A stretch of 64,000 nt of DNA from BAIKAL-G1 sp943369525 (GCA_943369525.1 CALRNL020000001.1:310001-374000), one strand, 5' to 3'. Counted from the first letter of the stretch, positions 1 to 9,505 are shown. Notes: generated from the sequence alone by a model not told the origin. Numbers and translations: made by a program.

Positions 1-89
1 TGGGCTTTGCCCTCTTCAACGTGATCGGTGGCTTCCTGGTCACCGACCGCATGCTCGCCATGTTCCGTCGCCGCGGAGGTGCCGCTTGA
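1..89 (+). CDS. pntA: NAD(P) transhydrogenase alpha subunit, C-terminal membrane part (3' end only)
   Basis: Only the last 28 codons are present, read from base 3 to the TGA at 87-89. They encode a hydrophobic stretch with FNVIGGFLVTDRML and a short basic tail (FRRRGG). This matches the end of the small membrane-spanning alpha-2 subunit found where PntA is split into separate polypeptides. The protein is part of the proton-translocating transhydrogenase in the cytoplasmic or thylakoid membrane. The stop codon overlaps the TTG start of pntB by four bases (TTGA), so the two are probably translationally coupled. The identification leans on pntB being next door. Confidence 0.8.
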   Translation, partial: GFALFNVIGGFLVTDRMLAMFRRRGGAA

Positions 90-1492
90 ACCAGCTCCTG
101 CTTGACCTCAGTGCCGTCCTACTGCTGGCCTTGGGCCTGCGTGGATTGGCCAAATTGCGCACCGCCCGCATGGCCAATGGCCTAGCCGCCCTGGCCATTG
201 GCCTGGCGGTGGTGGGCCTGCTGATCAGCCAGGGGCTGGCCGGCTGGCCCTGGATGCTGGGCGGCCTGGCCGTGGGTGGTGGCATCGGCGTACTGCTGGC
301 CCTAAGGGTGCCCATGACCGCCATGCCAGAAACCGTTGCCCTGTTTAACGGCTGTGGGGGCATGGCCTCCCTGTTGGTGGCCCTCGGGGCCGTGGGCCTG
401 CCGGGCCCCATGGGCCTGCTGGCAACCGTGTCGGTGTTGGCCTCCGTGGTGGTGGGAGCGATCACCTTCAGCGGTTCGCTGGTGGCCATGGCCAAGCTGC
501 AGGAATGGCTTGACACCCCGGCCTGGACCCAGCGCCAGGCCCGCCACGCCGTCAACATCACCCTGGCCGTGGCTTGCCTGGCCTCCTGCCTAGTGGTGCA
601 GCAGGGTCAGCTCTGGGGCCTGGCCCCACTGACGGCCTTAGCCCTACTGCTGGGCATCGGCCTAACCCTGCCAATCGGCGGGGCCGACATGCCGGTGGTC
701 ATTTCCCTACTCAACTCCTATTCCGGGGTGGCCGCTGCCGCCGCCGGCTTCGTCGTCGGCAGCTCCCTGCTAATCGTGGCGGGCGCCATGGTGGGGGCCG
801 CCGGCCTGATCCTTACCCAGGTGATGTGCACGGCCATGAACCGCTCGCTCACCTCGGTGCTGTTCGGTGGGGCCCTGGGAGCCAGCACCGGCGCCGGCGG
901 TGGCGAAAAGAAGGAAGCCGAGTCCTACGGGCGCATCACCAGTTGCAGCGCCGAGGAATGCGCCATGGCCCTGGAGCAGGCCGAGCGGGTGGTGTTTGTG
1001 CCTGGCTATGGCTTGGCCGTGGCCCAGGCCCAGCACAGCCTGAGGGAACTGGCCCGCCTGCTCGAAGGCCATGGTGTGGAGGTCAGCTACGCGATCCACC
1101 CGGTGGCGGGCCGCATGCCGGGCCACATGAACGTGCTTCTGGCCGAAGCCGATGTGCCCTACGACCAGCTGGTCGAGATGGACGTGATCAACCCCGAGTT
1201 TCCCCGCACCGATGTGGTGATCGTGCTCGGGGCCAATGACGTGGTGAATCCCCAGGCCAAGAACGACCCCAGCAGCCCCCTCTTCGGCATGCCCGTGCTG
1301 GAGGTCGACCAGGCCCGCTCGGTCTACGTGGTCAAGCGGGGACTTGGCGCTGGCTACGCCGGCATCAAGAACGGCCTGTTTGAGCTGCCCCAAACCGCCA
1401 TGGTCTTTGGCGATGCCAAGGCCGTTCTCAATGGGCTCATCACCGAGCTACGCGGCCTGGGCGTCGGCAAAAAGGCCCTAGCGGCGGTTTGA
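86..1492 (+). CDS. pntB: NAD(P) transhydrogenase subunit beta
   Basis: 468 residues, the usual length for PntB. The protein couples proton movement to hydride transfer from NADH to NADP+ together with PntA. The N-terminal two thirds are strongly hydrophobic (about eight or nine membrane segments, residues 5-260). The rest is a soluble NADP-binding dIII domain with the signatures VPGYGLAVAQAQH, HPVAGRMPGHMNVLLAEA, GANDVVNP and the KRGLGAGYAG segment. The TTG start at 86 overlaps the pntA stop, and no better start lies nearby. A strong hairpin terminator follows at 1667-1696. Confidence 0.96.
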   Translation: MNQLLLDLSAVLLLALGLRGLAKLRTARMANGLAALAIGLAVVGLLISQGLAGWPWMLGGLAVGGGIGVLLALRVPMTAMPETVALFNGCGGMASLLVALGAVGLPGPMGLLATVSVLASVVVGAITFSGSLVAMAKLQEWLDTPAWTQRQARHAVNITLAVACLASCLVVQQGQLWGLAPLTALALLLGIGLTLPIGGADMPVVISLLNSYSGVAAAAAGFVVGSSLLIVAGAMVGAAGLILTQVMCTAMNRSLTSVLFGGALGASTGAGGGEKKEAESYGRITSCSAEECAMALEQAERVVFVPGYGLAVAQAQHSLRELARLLEGHGVEVSYAIHPVAGRMPGHMNVLLAEADVPYDQLVEMDVINPEFPRTDVVIVLGANDVVNPQAKNDPSSPLFGMPVLEVDQARSVYVVKRGLGAGYAGIKNGLFELPQTAMVFGDAKAVLNGLITELRGLGVGKKALAAV

Positions 1493-1666
1493 GACCCTGG
1501 GCCCTGGCCGCCACGCGGCAGGGGCCAGGCCAAGGCATCACTCGCCGGAACGTCTTTTGGGATAAGCCTCGCGATCTTCAGATCATTGAATCAGCGCTGG
1601 CCAGTTCCTTGCTGGCCGCCCGGTGTCAATGGCTTGATGCTTGGATCAGCGCTTGCAACTGCTTAG

Positions 1667-1696
1667 GGCGGTGCCTTTCCAAGGGCACCGCCTTTT
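1667..1696 (+). terminator. Rho-independent terminator after pntB
   Basis: GGCGGTGCC (1667-1675) and GGCACCGCC (1684-1692) form a perfect 9-bp stem with an 8-base loop, followed directly by TTTT (1693-1696). This is the clearest intrinsic terminator in the window. It closes the pnt operon about 180 bases after the stop. It argues against starting the next gene at the far upstream TTG near 1641, because that start would translate through the hairpin. Confidence 0.85.
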
Positions 1697-1820
1697 GATT
1701 GACAACGGATCCTTCCAACGGCGCCCACCTAGGGCGACTAGCCCTCCGCCAACGGAGCCCCCCTGGAGCCAGGCGGGCGGGCGGGCTGACAAGCTGCCAG
1801 CCCGGAGCGAGCAGGTTGCC

Positions 1821-2996
1821 TTGACGTCGTCCCTGGCTGTGGAGCTGGGTCTGCCCCCGTTTCAGGCCCGTTTTCCCTGGTGGGGCCCCGACCTCCAGAC
1901 CCTGCGCGACACCCTGCGCGCGGGGGCCCGGGGGCCCGATCGAGGCGAGCCGGTGCTAACGCCATTGGGGCAAGGTGACCAGCTGCTGTCCTTCCTTGAT
2001 CGGCCCCTCGACCGGCCCCTTGATCGACCAAGCACTCGGCACCGTGAACTCTCCAGCCGGCGGTTCCTGCCCCAGCCCCTGGGGGCGAGGCCCGACCTGG
2101 GCCCAGCCCGGGGGCTGGTGGTCGTGCTCCATGGGCTAGGGGGTTCGAGCCAGGCCCCGGGCGTGCGCCGCCTGGGCCAGCTCCTACAGCGGAATGGCTT
2201 TGCCGTGCTGCGGCCCAACCTGCGCGGGGCCGGTCCTAGCCGGCCCTTCGCTCGGGGCTCCTACGCCGCCCAGTGCAATCGCGACCTCCTGCCCTTGCTC
2301 GCCCAGGCGCGCCAGCTGGCCGCAGGGCGTCCCCTGCTGGCGGTGGGCCTCTCCCTGGGCGGAACCGTGTTGCTGAATGGCTGCCTGGCCGAGGATCCCC
2401 TGGGCTCGCCATCCCCAAGACCCGGTGCCTTGCCCCGCCTCGATGGCCTGGCCTGCGTCAGTAGCCCCCTGGATCTGGTGGCCTGCTCGGCCCAGATTGA
2501 CCAGCCCCGCAACCGGCTCTACCAACGCTGGCTATTGCAGCGGCTGCATCAGCAGGTGCGCGGCGAGGCCCGGGCCGATGCCCCTGATGGCTTGGATGGG
2601 GGCCCAGACGGGCCGGCGCCATCCATCCGCAGCTTCGATGCCCAGATCACGGCGCCCCGCTGGGGGTACGCCTCGGTGGACGCCTACTACGCGGAGGCCA
2701 GTCCCCTGGCCGGGCTGCTCCAGGCTATCCAGGGAAGGCGGGCAGAGCTGCCGCAGGCCCTCTGGGTTCACGCCAGCGATGACCCCTGGGTGCCCGCGGG
2801 CGGCACCGGAGCCCTAGCTGCGGCGTTGGCCGGCTCCCGGGAGGTCGGAGGGAGCGGGGGAAAGCATGGGGCGGTGCTGATAACCCCTGGCGGCGGCCAC
2901 AACGGCTTCCATGGCCAAGGGGATCCGGCCACGGCCAGCTGGAGCGATCGGCTGGTGCTGGCCTGGTTGCTGCGGCTCGAGGAATCAACCCGCTGA
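1821..2996 (+). CDS. YheT-family alpha/beta hydrolase
   Basis: 391 residues from the TTG at 1821. The frame is open back to 1641, but that part is Pro/Arg-rich and overlaps the pnt terminator. The N-terminus carries the PWWGPDLQT segment typical of COG0429 (YheT/EMB8) hydrolases. The nucleophile elbow is GLSLGG with Ser178, the oxyanion-loop segment is HGLGGSS, an acid is seen in DDPWVP, and a catalytic His lies in GGGHNGF near the C-terminus. The substrate is unknown; family members act on esters or lipids. It stands alone and meets the ferredoxin gene tail to tail. A long low-complexity insertion (RPLDRPLDRPS) sits in the N-terminal third. The family is clear; the start is uncertain. Confidence 0.85.
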   Translation: MTSSLAVELGLPPFQARFPWWGPDLQTLRDTLRAGARGPDRGEPVLTPLGQGDQLLSFLDRPLDRPLDRPSTRHRELSSRRFLPQPLGARPDLGPARGLVVVLHGLGGSSQAPGVRRLGQLLQRNGFAVLRPNLRGAGPSRPFARGSYAAQCNRDLLPLLAQARQLAAGRPLLAVGLSLGGTVLLNGCLAEDPLGSPSPRPGALPRLDGLACVSSPLDLVACSAQIDQPRNRLYQRWLLQRLHQQVRGEARADAPDGLDGGPDGPAPSIRSFDAQITAPRWGYASVDAYYAEASPLAGLLQAIQGRRAELPQALWVHASDDPWVPAGGTGALAAALAGSREVGGSGGKHGAVLITPGGGHNGFHGQGDPATASWSDRLVLAWLLRLEESTR

Positions 2997-3017
2997 CTCA
3001 CCGGCCAACCCCCAGGG

Positions 3018-3389
3018 CTAGGGCGATCCCGCTGGGGCCCCAAGGGGTAGGGGTCGCTGCTGAAACGGCCGTCGCTCCAGGATCCAGGGTTCGATCGGCT
3101 GGCCGCCAACCACATGCTCGATCACGATCCGCTCGATGCGCTCTGGCGTGACGCCGCCGTAGACGATTCCTTCCGGCCAGATCAACAGGATCGGGCCCTC
3201 CCGGCAAATGCGCAGGCAATCGGCTTTGCCGCGCAGCACGATGCCGCCGGGGCGGCCAGGGGTCTCCAGGCCCAGCTCCCGCACCAGGACCTTGAGCCGC
3301 TCCCAGCTGGCCAGCCCCACCGCCGGATCCGCCGGGCAACAGAGGTTCTTGGTGGGGGTGGCGCAGAGCAGCAGGTGGTGGGCAATCAC
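3018..3389 (-). CDS. Thioredoxin-like [2Fe-2S] ferredoxin domain protein
   Basis: 123 residues from a GTG at 3389. Cysteines in the pattern CATPTKNLCC near residue 9 and CLRICREGP near residue 58 match the thioredoxin-fold [2Fe-2S] ferredoxins (as in the NuoE C-terminal half and clostridial 2Fe2S ferredoxin). PILLIWPEGIVYGGVTPE and the following basic helix fit the rest of that fold. It is probably a soluble electron carrier; the partner is unknown. It lies upstream of nothing on its strand and downstream of dxr, separated by 165 bases. Stand-alone copies of this type are common in picocyanobacteria. Confidence 0.85.
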   Translation of the reverse strand: MIAHHLLLCATPTKNLCCPADPAVGLASWERLKVLVRELGLETPGRPGGIVLRGKADCLRICREGPILLIWPEGIVYGGVTPERIERIVIEHVVGGQPIEPWILERRPFQQRPLPLGAPAGSP

Positions 3390-3554
3390 GGTCGGACAGG
3401 CACAGGGATAGGCACGGGCATGATCAGAAGGGTTCCATGCCCCGATTGGGCACCTAGGGCCAAACCGGGGAGACAGGGATGGCGAAGCTGGCGACTTCCC
3501 AGCCGGGCGGTTTAGGGCCTGGGATTTAGGGCCTGGGATCGAGGATCTGAACCC

Positions 3555-4805
3555 TCAACCGGCCGCCGTCAGCACCGGGCGAGCACCCAATCCGGCGGCA
3601 GCGTCCCGCACAGCCTGGCGGGCCCAGGCATCGGTGGCCAGCACATCGGCCAGGGCCGGATCGGCCTTGAGGTCAACCCGGTGGCGATCACAAACGCGTT
3701 CGATCAGCCTGGGAATCTCTACAAACCCAATCCGTTCGTCGAGGAACAGGGCCACGGCTTCTTCGTTCGCGGCATTCAGGGCCGCCGGCATGGTGCCACC
3801 GGCCCGGCCCGCCGCGTAGGCGAGCTGCATGCAGGGGTATTTGGCGGGATCGGGTTGGCGGAAGCTGAGCTGGCCCACCGCGGTGAGGTCGAGCCGGCGC
3901 CAGGGGGTTTCCAGCCGCTCGGGCCAGCTGAGGCAATAGAGAATCGGCAGTTTCATGTCCGGCCAGCCCAGCTGGGCCAGTACGGAGGAATCGGCCAGTT
4001 CCACCATCGAATGGATGATCGATTGGGGATGGATGATGATTTCAATCTGGTCGTAATCGATGCCAAATAGGTAGTGGGCCTCGATCACCTCCAGCCCCTT
4101 GTTCATCAGGCTGGCGCTATCGACCGTGATCTTGCGGCCCATGCTCCAGTTGGGATGGCTGGTGGCATCGGCCACGGTTGCCTTGACCAGGTCGGCGGCG
4201 TCCCAATCGCGGAAGGCACCGCCGGACGCCGTGAGCTGGATGCGGCGCAGGCCAGGGGTGGGAATCCCCGTGGAGAGGCGGGCCGTCTCGGCCCAGGGGG
4301 TGCCCTGCAGGCACTGGAAGATGGCCGAATGCTCGGAATCGGCCGGCAGCAGCCGCGAGCCGGACCGCTCAAGCTCCGGCAACACCACCGGTCCGGCCGC
4401 AATCAGGGTCTCCTTGTTGGCCAGGGCCAGGTCCTTGCCGGCCCGAATCGCCGCGAGGGTGGGCAGCAGGCCGGCGCACCCGACGATGCCGGTGACCACC
4501 AGATCGGCCGTGGGCCAGGCGGCGGCGGCGCAGAGGCCCTCGGAGCCGCCCAGCAGCTCGGGCAAGGGGGCAGGGCGGTCCTGGGGATCGAGGGCCAGCA
4601 GGCGCTCCCGCAGGGTCGCGACCAGGTCGCCATCGGCCAGGGCCACCACCTCCGGACAGTGGCGCTGGATCTGGTCAACCAGCAGGTCGAGGTTGCGGCC
4701 GGCGGTGAGGGCCACCACGCGGAAGCGATCGGGAAAGTCCTCGACGATCTCCAGGGTCTGGGTGCCGATCGAGCCCGTGGATCCCAGCACGCTGAGGGCT
4801 TTCAC
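3555..4805 (-). CDS. dxr: 1-deoxy-D-xylulose 5-phosphate reductoisomerase
   Basis: 416 residues, full length. The enzyme makes 2-C-methyl-D-erythritol 4-phosphate from DXP with NADPH, the committed step of the MEP isoprenoid pathway, and so feeds carotenoid, phytol and quinone synthesis. The NADPH motif GSTGSIG is at the very N-terminus. ANKETLI, PADSEHSAIFQC (metal ligands), TASGGAFRDW, SMGRKITVDSASLMNKGLE and PQSIIHSMVE are all intact. The ATG start is at 4805. It is transcribed away from the small gene at 4931, so 4806-4930 is a divergent promoter region. The later MEP gene ispG lies at 50415. Confidence 0.98.
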   Translation of the reverse strand: MKALSVLGSTGSIGTQTLEIVEDFPDRFRVVALTAGRNLDLLVDQIQRHCPEVVALADGDLVATLRERLLALDPQDRPAPLPELLGGSEGLCAAAAWPTADLVVTGIVGCAGLLPTLAAIRAGKDLALANKETLIAAGPVVLPELERSGSRLLPADSEHSAIFQCLQGTPWAETARLSTGIPTPGLRRIQLTASGGAFRDWDAADLVKATVADATSHPNWSMGRKITVDSASLMNKGLEVIEAHYLFGIDYDQIEIIIHPQSIIHSMVELADSSVLAQLGWPDMKLPILYCLSWPERLETPWRRLDLTAVGQLSFRQPDPAKYPCMQLAYAAGRAGGTMPAALNAANEEAVALFLDERIGFVEIPRLIERVCDRHRVDLKADPALADVLATDAWARQAVRDAAAGLGARPVLTAAG

Positions 4806-4930
4806 AGGCGGATCGGCAACGGTGGCGGCCAGTCTCCCACCGGACCCGCAGCCCTGGCGCCAGGCGGGCCGGCGCCCCAGGGGAGGCTTAACTAGGGATC
4901 CGTTGCCACCCTCCGGTTGGGGCTGCCCCG

Positions 4931-5173
4931 ATGCCCGCTTTCCTGACCTGGCTCCAGGGGGTCCTACAGCGCTGGAATTTCATTGAGCGGGCCAAGCTGG
5001 AGCGGCAGCTCTGGGAGGCCTTTGAGCGGGGTGAAGCCCTCGAAAGCCTGGTGGAGCAATGCCCGCCAGGCTTTCAAAAGGAGGTGTGGAGCACGACCTT
5101 GGTGCGAATCCGCAAAATTGAATTGATGATGCAAGGCACAACGGCCCCTGTGAATCCCTCGGACTCGGACTAA
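4931..5173 (+). CDS. Small conserved-looking hypothetical protein
   Basis: 80 residues with an ATG start. The protein is a soluble amphipathic helix bundle with alternating charge (ERAKLERQLWEAFERGEA) followed by a short acidic tail (NPSDSD). It has no signal peptide and no cysteine pair beyond one CPPG. The reading frame has the codon bias of its neighbours and fills the space between divergent dxr and convergent cysS, so it is probably real. I do not recognise a function. Confidence 0.65.
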   Translation: MPAFLTWLQGVLQRWNFIERAKLERQLWEAFERGEALESLVEQCPPGFQKEVWSTTLVRIRKIELMMQGTTAPVNPSDSD

Positions 5174-5320
5174 ATCAAACGATTTCAATCAATCCCTATC
5201 GATCAAGTCCTAGATCAGACCGATCATCCAGGGCCCCAAGAATCGGCACTGATTGGCAGGTTGGCGAGAGGGGACCAAGACCTGCAGACGTTGCTCCCGG
5301 CCTGGGTGCCCCTGCCCCGA

Positions 5321-6778
5321 TCAGGTCCTTAACCACTCGGTCAGGCCGCCGGGTTGGTCAACCAGCTCAATGCCCTGGTCCAGCAGGCTGGCGCGAATGC
5401 GATCGGCTTCGCCATAGTTTTTCGCTGTTTTTGCCGCCGCGCGAGCTGCAATCTGGCCTGCAATCTCGGCTTCGCTGGGCCCAGCAGCGGCCGCCCCGGC
5501 AGGTTCCCGGTCCGCTTCCGGCCCCAGGCCCAAAACGCCAGCCAGTTCCAGCAACAGTCTGGCCTCCGCCTGGAGCGCCCAGGCCGAGGCCGCGGCCTGG
5601 GTATCGCCCCGCTCGCTGCGGTTGGCGAGGGAGCGCAGGGGTTTGGCCAGTTCAAACAGCACGGCCAGGGCCGCCGAGGTGTTGAGGTCGTCGTCCATGG
5701 CCGCAGCGAAGCGCAGCCGCGCCTCCGCCAGGGCGTTCGGCGGGTCCTGGGGGTGGACCGCTGCGGCTCCTGCCTGCAGCTGGGCCGCCAATTGCAGGGC
5801 CCCATTGAGGCCCTTCCAGCCGGTGGCCGCCGCGGCGAGGGCCGCCTGGGTGAAGTCGAGCGGTTTGCGGTAGTGGGCCTGGAGAACGAACAGGCGCAGG
5901 GTCATCGCCGAGGTGCCACTGGCGAGCAAGGCGCGGATCGTGGTGAAGTTGCCCAGGGATTTGGACATCTTTTCGCCGCCCACATTGACCATGCCGTTGT
6001 GCAGCCACCAGCGCGCCAGGGGCTTGCCCGTGGCCGCTTCCGACTGGGCGATCTCATTTTCATGGTGGGGAAAGATCAGATCGGCACCCCCCAGATGGAT
6101 ATCGATCGTGTCCCCCAGTTCCTGGCGCACCATGGCCGAGCATTCGATATGCCATCCCGGCCGGCCCGGGCCCCAGGGGGAGGGGAAACTGGGCTCGCCC
6201 GGTTTGGCCCCTTTCCAAAGGGCGAAATCAAAGGGATGGTGCTTGCGGGCTTCCTCGCTGCCGGAGACGCGGCCATCGGCGTTCTGCTGTTGCTCCGATA
6301 GGTCCCGGCCCGAGAGTTTGCCGTAACCGGCGTGTTGCATCACGGCGAAATAGACATCGCCATCGGCGCCATAGGCCGCGCCCTTGGCCTGCAGTTCGCC
6401 GATCAGTTGGCGAATTGCTCCCAGGCTTTGGGTGGCCCGGGGCATGCGGTCCGCCGGCAGGATATTGAGGGCGGCCATATCGGCCACGAAGGCCTCGATG
6501 TTGCGCTCACTCACCACCTCCATCGAGCTGCCTTCCTCGGCGGCCCGCTTGAGGATCTTGTCGTCAATGTCGGTGTAGTTCTGCACGAACGTCACCTGGT
6601 AGCCGCTCCAAAGCAGGTGGCGCCGCAGCACGTCCCAGGCGATGTAGCTGCGGGCATGGCCCAGGTGACAGAGGTCGTAGACCGTGACCCCGCAGCAATA
6701 CATCGACACCCGGCCCGGCTCTAGGGGCTCAAACGGTTCGGTGCGGCGGGTGAGCGAATTGGTGAGCCGCAGGGTCAC
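5321..6778 (-). CDS. cysS: Cysteinyl-tRNA synthetase
   Basis: About 485 residues if translation starts at the GTG at 6778, giving a normal class I CysRS length. The frame stays open to 6928, but that extension is Gly/Arg/Trp-rich and overlaps the MFS gene. The zinc-site Cys is seen in YCCGVTVYD, the HIGH-like motif is HLGHARS, the zinc ligands continue in HIECSAM and PHHENEIAQSE, and the KMSKS loop is GEKMSKSLGN. The C-terminal third is the helical anticodon-binding domain. The reaction charges tRNA-Cys with cysteine in the cytosol. It is head to head with the MFS transporter, with only about 50 bases between the start codons. Confidence 0.97.
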   Translation of the reverse strand: MTLRLTNSLTRRTEPFEPLEPGRVSMYCCGVTVYDLCHLGHARSYIAWDVLRRHLLWSGYQVTFVQNYTDIDDKILKRAAEEGSSMEVVSERNIEAFVADMAALNILPADRMPRATQSLGAIRQLIGELQAKGAAYGADGDVYFAVMQHAGYGKLSGRDLSEQQQNADGRVSGSEEARKHHPFDFALWKGAKPGEPSFPSPWGPGRPGWHIECSAMVRQELGDTIDIHLGGADLIFPHHENEIAQSEAATGKPLARWWLHNGMVNVGGEKMSKSLGNFTTIRALLASGTSAMTLRLFVLQAHYRKPLDFTQAALAAAATGWKGLNGALQLAAQLQAGAAAVHPQDPPNALAEARLRFAAAMDDDLNTSAALAVLFELAKPLRSLANRSERGDTQAAASAWALQAEARLLLELAGVLGLGPEADREPAGAAAAGPSEAEIAGQIAARAAAKTAKNYGEADRIRASLLDQGIELVDQPGGLTEWLRT

Positions 6779-6825
6779 GGTTGTCAGATCAAGGGCTAGG
6801 ACGGCTGGACCGTAAGGCCCATCCC

Positions 6826-8262
6826 ATGGTCGCCCCCCGCGGCACCCCGCCCCTGGCTGGCGCCCCAAGCGGCGCCCTAGCGGGCGGGCCAGCCAGCCAG
6901 CCCGCCAGGCAGGACAGCCCCCAACCAAGGCCGAAGGGCTCTGCGTTCTGGTGGCTCTGGGGCGGCCAGCTGGTTTCGAACCTCGGCACCCAGGTGAGCC
7001 TCTATGGGGTCGGGCTGTGGTTGTTCCGGCTGCAACTCCATCTGCTCGATTTCGCCGCCGTGGCGATCGTCGTTCAACTAGCCAAGATCCTGGCCCTGCC
7101 GCTTGTTGGCCCCCGTTTGCAGCACTGGCGGCGGCGACGCGTGATGGTGGTGGCCAATGGCCTGGGGGCCCTGGGCACCCTGGCCCTGGCGGGCCTGGTG
7201 CTTCTCACAGGCCAGGCCGGTGGAGGTCCGAGCCTGGCGGCCCTGCTGCCGCTGCAGGGTCTGGCGGCGGCCGCGGAGGCCAGCCTGGTGCTCTGTTTCG
7301 CCAGCCTCATCCCGCTGCTGGTGCCCGCCGGGCTGGCGCGCCACCAGGCCAATGGCCTGTTTGCCAGCAGCGACGCCCTGGTCTTGATCGCGGCACCGTT
7401 TCTGGGGGCCTGGCTCGTTGGAATGGCTGGCCTGCAGGGCGTGCTGGTGCTCGATGGCCTCAGTTTTGGCCTGGCCTTGGCCTGCGTGCTCCTGGCCCCC
7501 TGGCCCATGGCCGCCCTGGGGCCGGCCTCGACGCAAAGCCGCCCTGGAACGACTACCCCCCCAAGGGCCTGGAGGCAGGCGCCGATCCGCTTTGGCCGCG
7601 ATCTGGCCAGCCTCTGGCGCGACGGGACCCGGCGACGCCTAGCCCTGCTCGGCACGGCAATGGCCTTTGTTTACGGAGCCACGGAAGTGCTCTTCCCTGC
7701 CTGGGTGGTCCTGGCCCTAGGCCCAAGCCGCCTGGGCGGCGCCCTCGTGATCGGCGGCCTGGCCTATGGCCTGGGACTGCGCCTCTGGCTAGCCCTCCCC
7801 CCCAGGCTGTGGCGCCGGGCCCTGGCCAGCTTGCTGGCCATCCAGAGCCTGGCCCTGATGGGGGCGGGCCTGGTGGTGTTTGAAGGACTGATTCCCCTGT
7901 GGTACGTAGGGCTGGGCTGCTTCACCCTGGCCCTGCCGGTTTGTTTGGCGATCCTGCAGAGCCGCTGGCAACAGCTGGTGCCCGTGGCCGAGCTGCCACG
8001 GCTATTGGCGGTGCGTTACGCCCTGGAATGGCTGGCCCGGCTGGCGGCCTTCATGACCAGCGCCCTGGTGGTGGACCGGCTGCTGCGGCCCGCCCTGGCC
8101 TGGCCCCATTGGCCCGGCTGGTTACCGGCGGCCCTGGGCACGGGGCCGGGTCGGCCCATGGCCGTGGCCCTGGGGGGCCTGGGCTGGGTGCTGGTGTTGG
8201 CCCTGGTCAGCCAGTTGGTTCGGCCACCTGGCCTGGAATGGCAAGGGCGGGTCAAGCCTTGA
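6826..8262 (+). CDS. MFS-type transporter
   Basis: About 478 residues from ATG 6826 (an in-frame TTG at 6781 is possible but would overlap the cysS start). After a Pro/Ala/Gly-rich cytosolic head of about 40 residues, the protein alternates hydrophobic segments through to residue 470, about twelve in all. They begin with FWWLWGGQLVSNLGTQVSLYG, which is the usual first helix of the MFS_3 (enterobactin-exporter-like) branch. A basic loop (RLQHWRRRRVM) follows helix 2, as in MFS motif A. It probably exports or imports a small molecule; the substrate is not predictable. The next gene starts 64 bases downstream. Confidence 0.82.
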   Translation: MVAPRGTPPLAGAPSGALAGGPASQPARQDSPQPRPKGSAFWWLWGGQLVSNLGTQVSLYGVGLWLFRLQLHLLDFAAVAIVVQLAKILALPLVGPRLQHWRRRRVMVVANGLGALGTLALAGLVLLTGQAGGGPSLAALLPLQGLAAAAEASLVLCFASLIPLLVPAGLARHQANGLFASSDALVLIAAPFLGAWLVGMAGLQGVLVLDGLSFGLALACVLLAPWPMAALGPASTQSRPGTTTPPRAWRQAPIRFGRDLASLWRDGTRRRLALLGTAMAFVYGATEVLFPAWVVLALGPSRLGGALVIGGLAYGLGLRLWLALPPRLWRRALASLLAIQSLALMGAGLVVFEGLIPLWYVGLGCFTLALPVCLAILQSRWQQLVPVAELPRLLAVRYALEWLARLAAFMTSALVVDRLLRPALAWPHWPGWLPAALGTGPGRPMAVALGGLGWVLVLALVSQLVRPPGLEWQGRVKP

Positions 8263-8326
8263 ACCCCAGCCCCAGCATCACAAGGAAGGGAACCAGCCCT
8301 GAAGGCCCCAATGGCACCATGGCCCG

Positions 8327-9493
8327 ATGCGGGTCCTGATCTTCACCTCCAGTGGCGGAACTGCCCACGACGCCGCCGCCGAGGCCCTGCGGGACTGGCT
8401 GCGCCAGTGGGATCCGGCCGGGGAGGTACGGATCGAGCAGGTGCTCGAAAACGGCAGCGGCCCCTACCGGGGCGGCGTGGCTTTATACAACTGGATCCAG
8501 AAGCACGCCCCCTGGATCCATCAGGCCTACTGGTGCCTAATGGAGTTTGAGGACCTGATCAAGCCCGGCACCCTCCTGTTTGGCCGGCGCTACGTGGGCA
8601 AGCTGCTGCGCCAGTTCAATCCAGACCTGATCATTTCCACCCACCCCCACACCAACCGGGGGCACTTTGCTTTCGCCAAGCGCGTGCTGGGCCGCCAGCT
8701 GCGATGCCTGACCTGCTGCACCGAACTAGCTGGCGGCTTTGGCTTCAGCCGCAACTGGCTCAGCTCCAGCGCCGATGCCATCTGGGTCCAAACCGCCGAG
8801 GTCGCTGCCGAACTAGGGCGGCGGCGCTATCCCCCCGAGCGCATCGCCCTACTCGGTCCCCTGCTCTATCCCGCCTACCACCGCCCATTGCCCACTACCC
8901 AGCGGCCTGCACCTGACCCCAAAACCCATAGCTCTGCCAGCGATAGGGCTCTCCCTCCCTCCCGAACCGAAGAGTTGCCGCTCCTGGTGCTGGGGGCCGG
9001 GGCCAATGGGGCCAATAACCATTGCCGGCTGCTGGAGGTGCTGCAACCCTTTGCGGGCCGTTTGGCAGTGGTCGCCCTAACGGGACGGCGGCAGCCAGCT
9101 TTGGACCAGGTGCAAGCCTGGGCGGCGGCCCACCCATCCCTGGCCGTCCAGGCGCTCGGCTTCCAGGGTCCGGAGCAGATGGCGGCCCTTTACCGCAGGG
9201 CCTGGGCCATGGTGGCCCGGCCCGGGGCCCGCACGGCCACCGAAGCCCTGCTGCTGGGATGCCCGCTGGTCTTCAATTGCTTTGGCACGACCATGCCCCA
9301 GGAATGGTTGGCCCGCCGCTATTTCCGCAGCCGCGGCCTCGAGCGCTCGATTGATCGCCCCGAGCAGCTGGCGCCCTTGGTGGCCGGATGGCTGGACCAG
9401 CCGGAGAGCTATGGCTACTGGCGCCGTCTTTACCAACAGCATCTTCTAAATTCCGATCCCCCCTCGCTCTGGCGCCTGATCCTGGGTAGCTGA
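8327..9493 (+). CDS. MGDG-synthase-like glycosyltransferase (GT28/GT-B fold)
   Basis: 388 residues with an ATG start. The N-terminus FTSSGGTAHDAAAEALRDWL matches the opening loop of MGDG-synthase and MurG-type enzymes. LIISTHPHTNRG and LTCCTELAGG... resemble the acceptor-domain middle section of that family. The C-terminal donor domain has LVLGAGANGANN, MVARPGARTATEALLLGCPL and a QEWLARRYF segment. Such enzymes move a hexose from a UDP-sugar to a lipid acceptor at the membrane face. It sits 104 bases before the reducing polyketide synthase on the same strand, with a hairpin in between, so a role in glycosylating that product is possible. A general housekeeping lipid role is equally compatible with the sequence. 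Confidence 0.72.
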   Translation: MRVLIFTSSGGTAHDAAAEALRDWLRQWDPAGEVRIEQVLENGSGPYRGGVALYNWIQKHAPWIHQAYWCLMEFEDLIKPGTLLFGRRYVGKLLRQFNPDLIISTHPHTNRGHFAFAKRVLGRQLRCLTCCTELAGGFGFSRNWLSSSADAIWVQTAEVAAELGRRRYPPERIALLGPLLYPAYHRPLPTTQRPAPDPKTHSSASDRALPPSRTEELPLLVLGAGANGANNHCRLLEVLQPFAGRLAVVALTGRRQPALDQVQAWAAAHPSLAVQALGFQGPEQMAALYRRAWAMVARPGARTATEALLLGCPLVFNCFGTTMPQEWLARRYFRSRGLERSIDRPEQLAPLVAGWLDQPESYGYWRRLYQQHLLNSDPPSLWRLILGS

Positions 9494-9505
9494 TGGCTGT
9501 TCGGT

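Noticed and set aside
1489..1698. A 69-codon frame after pntB
   Set aside because: It runs through the intrinsic terminator at 1667-1696 and has no family features.
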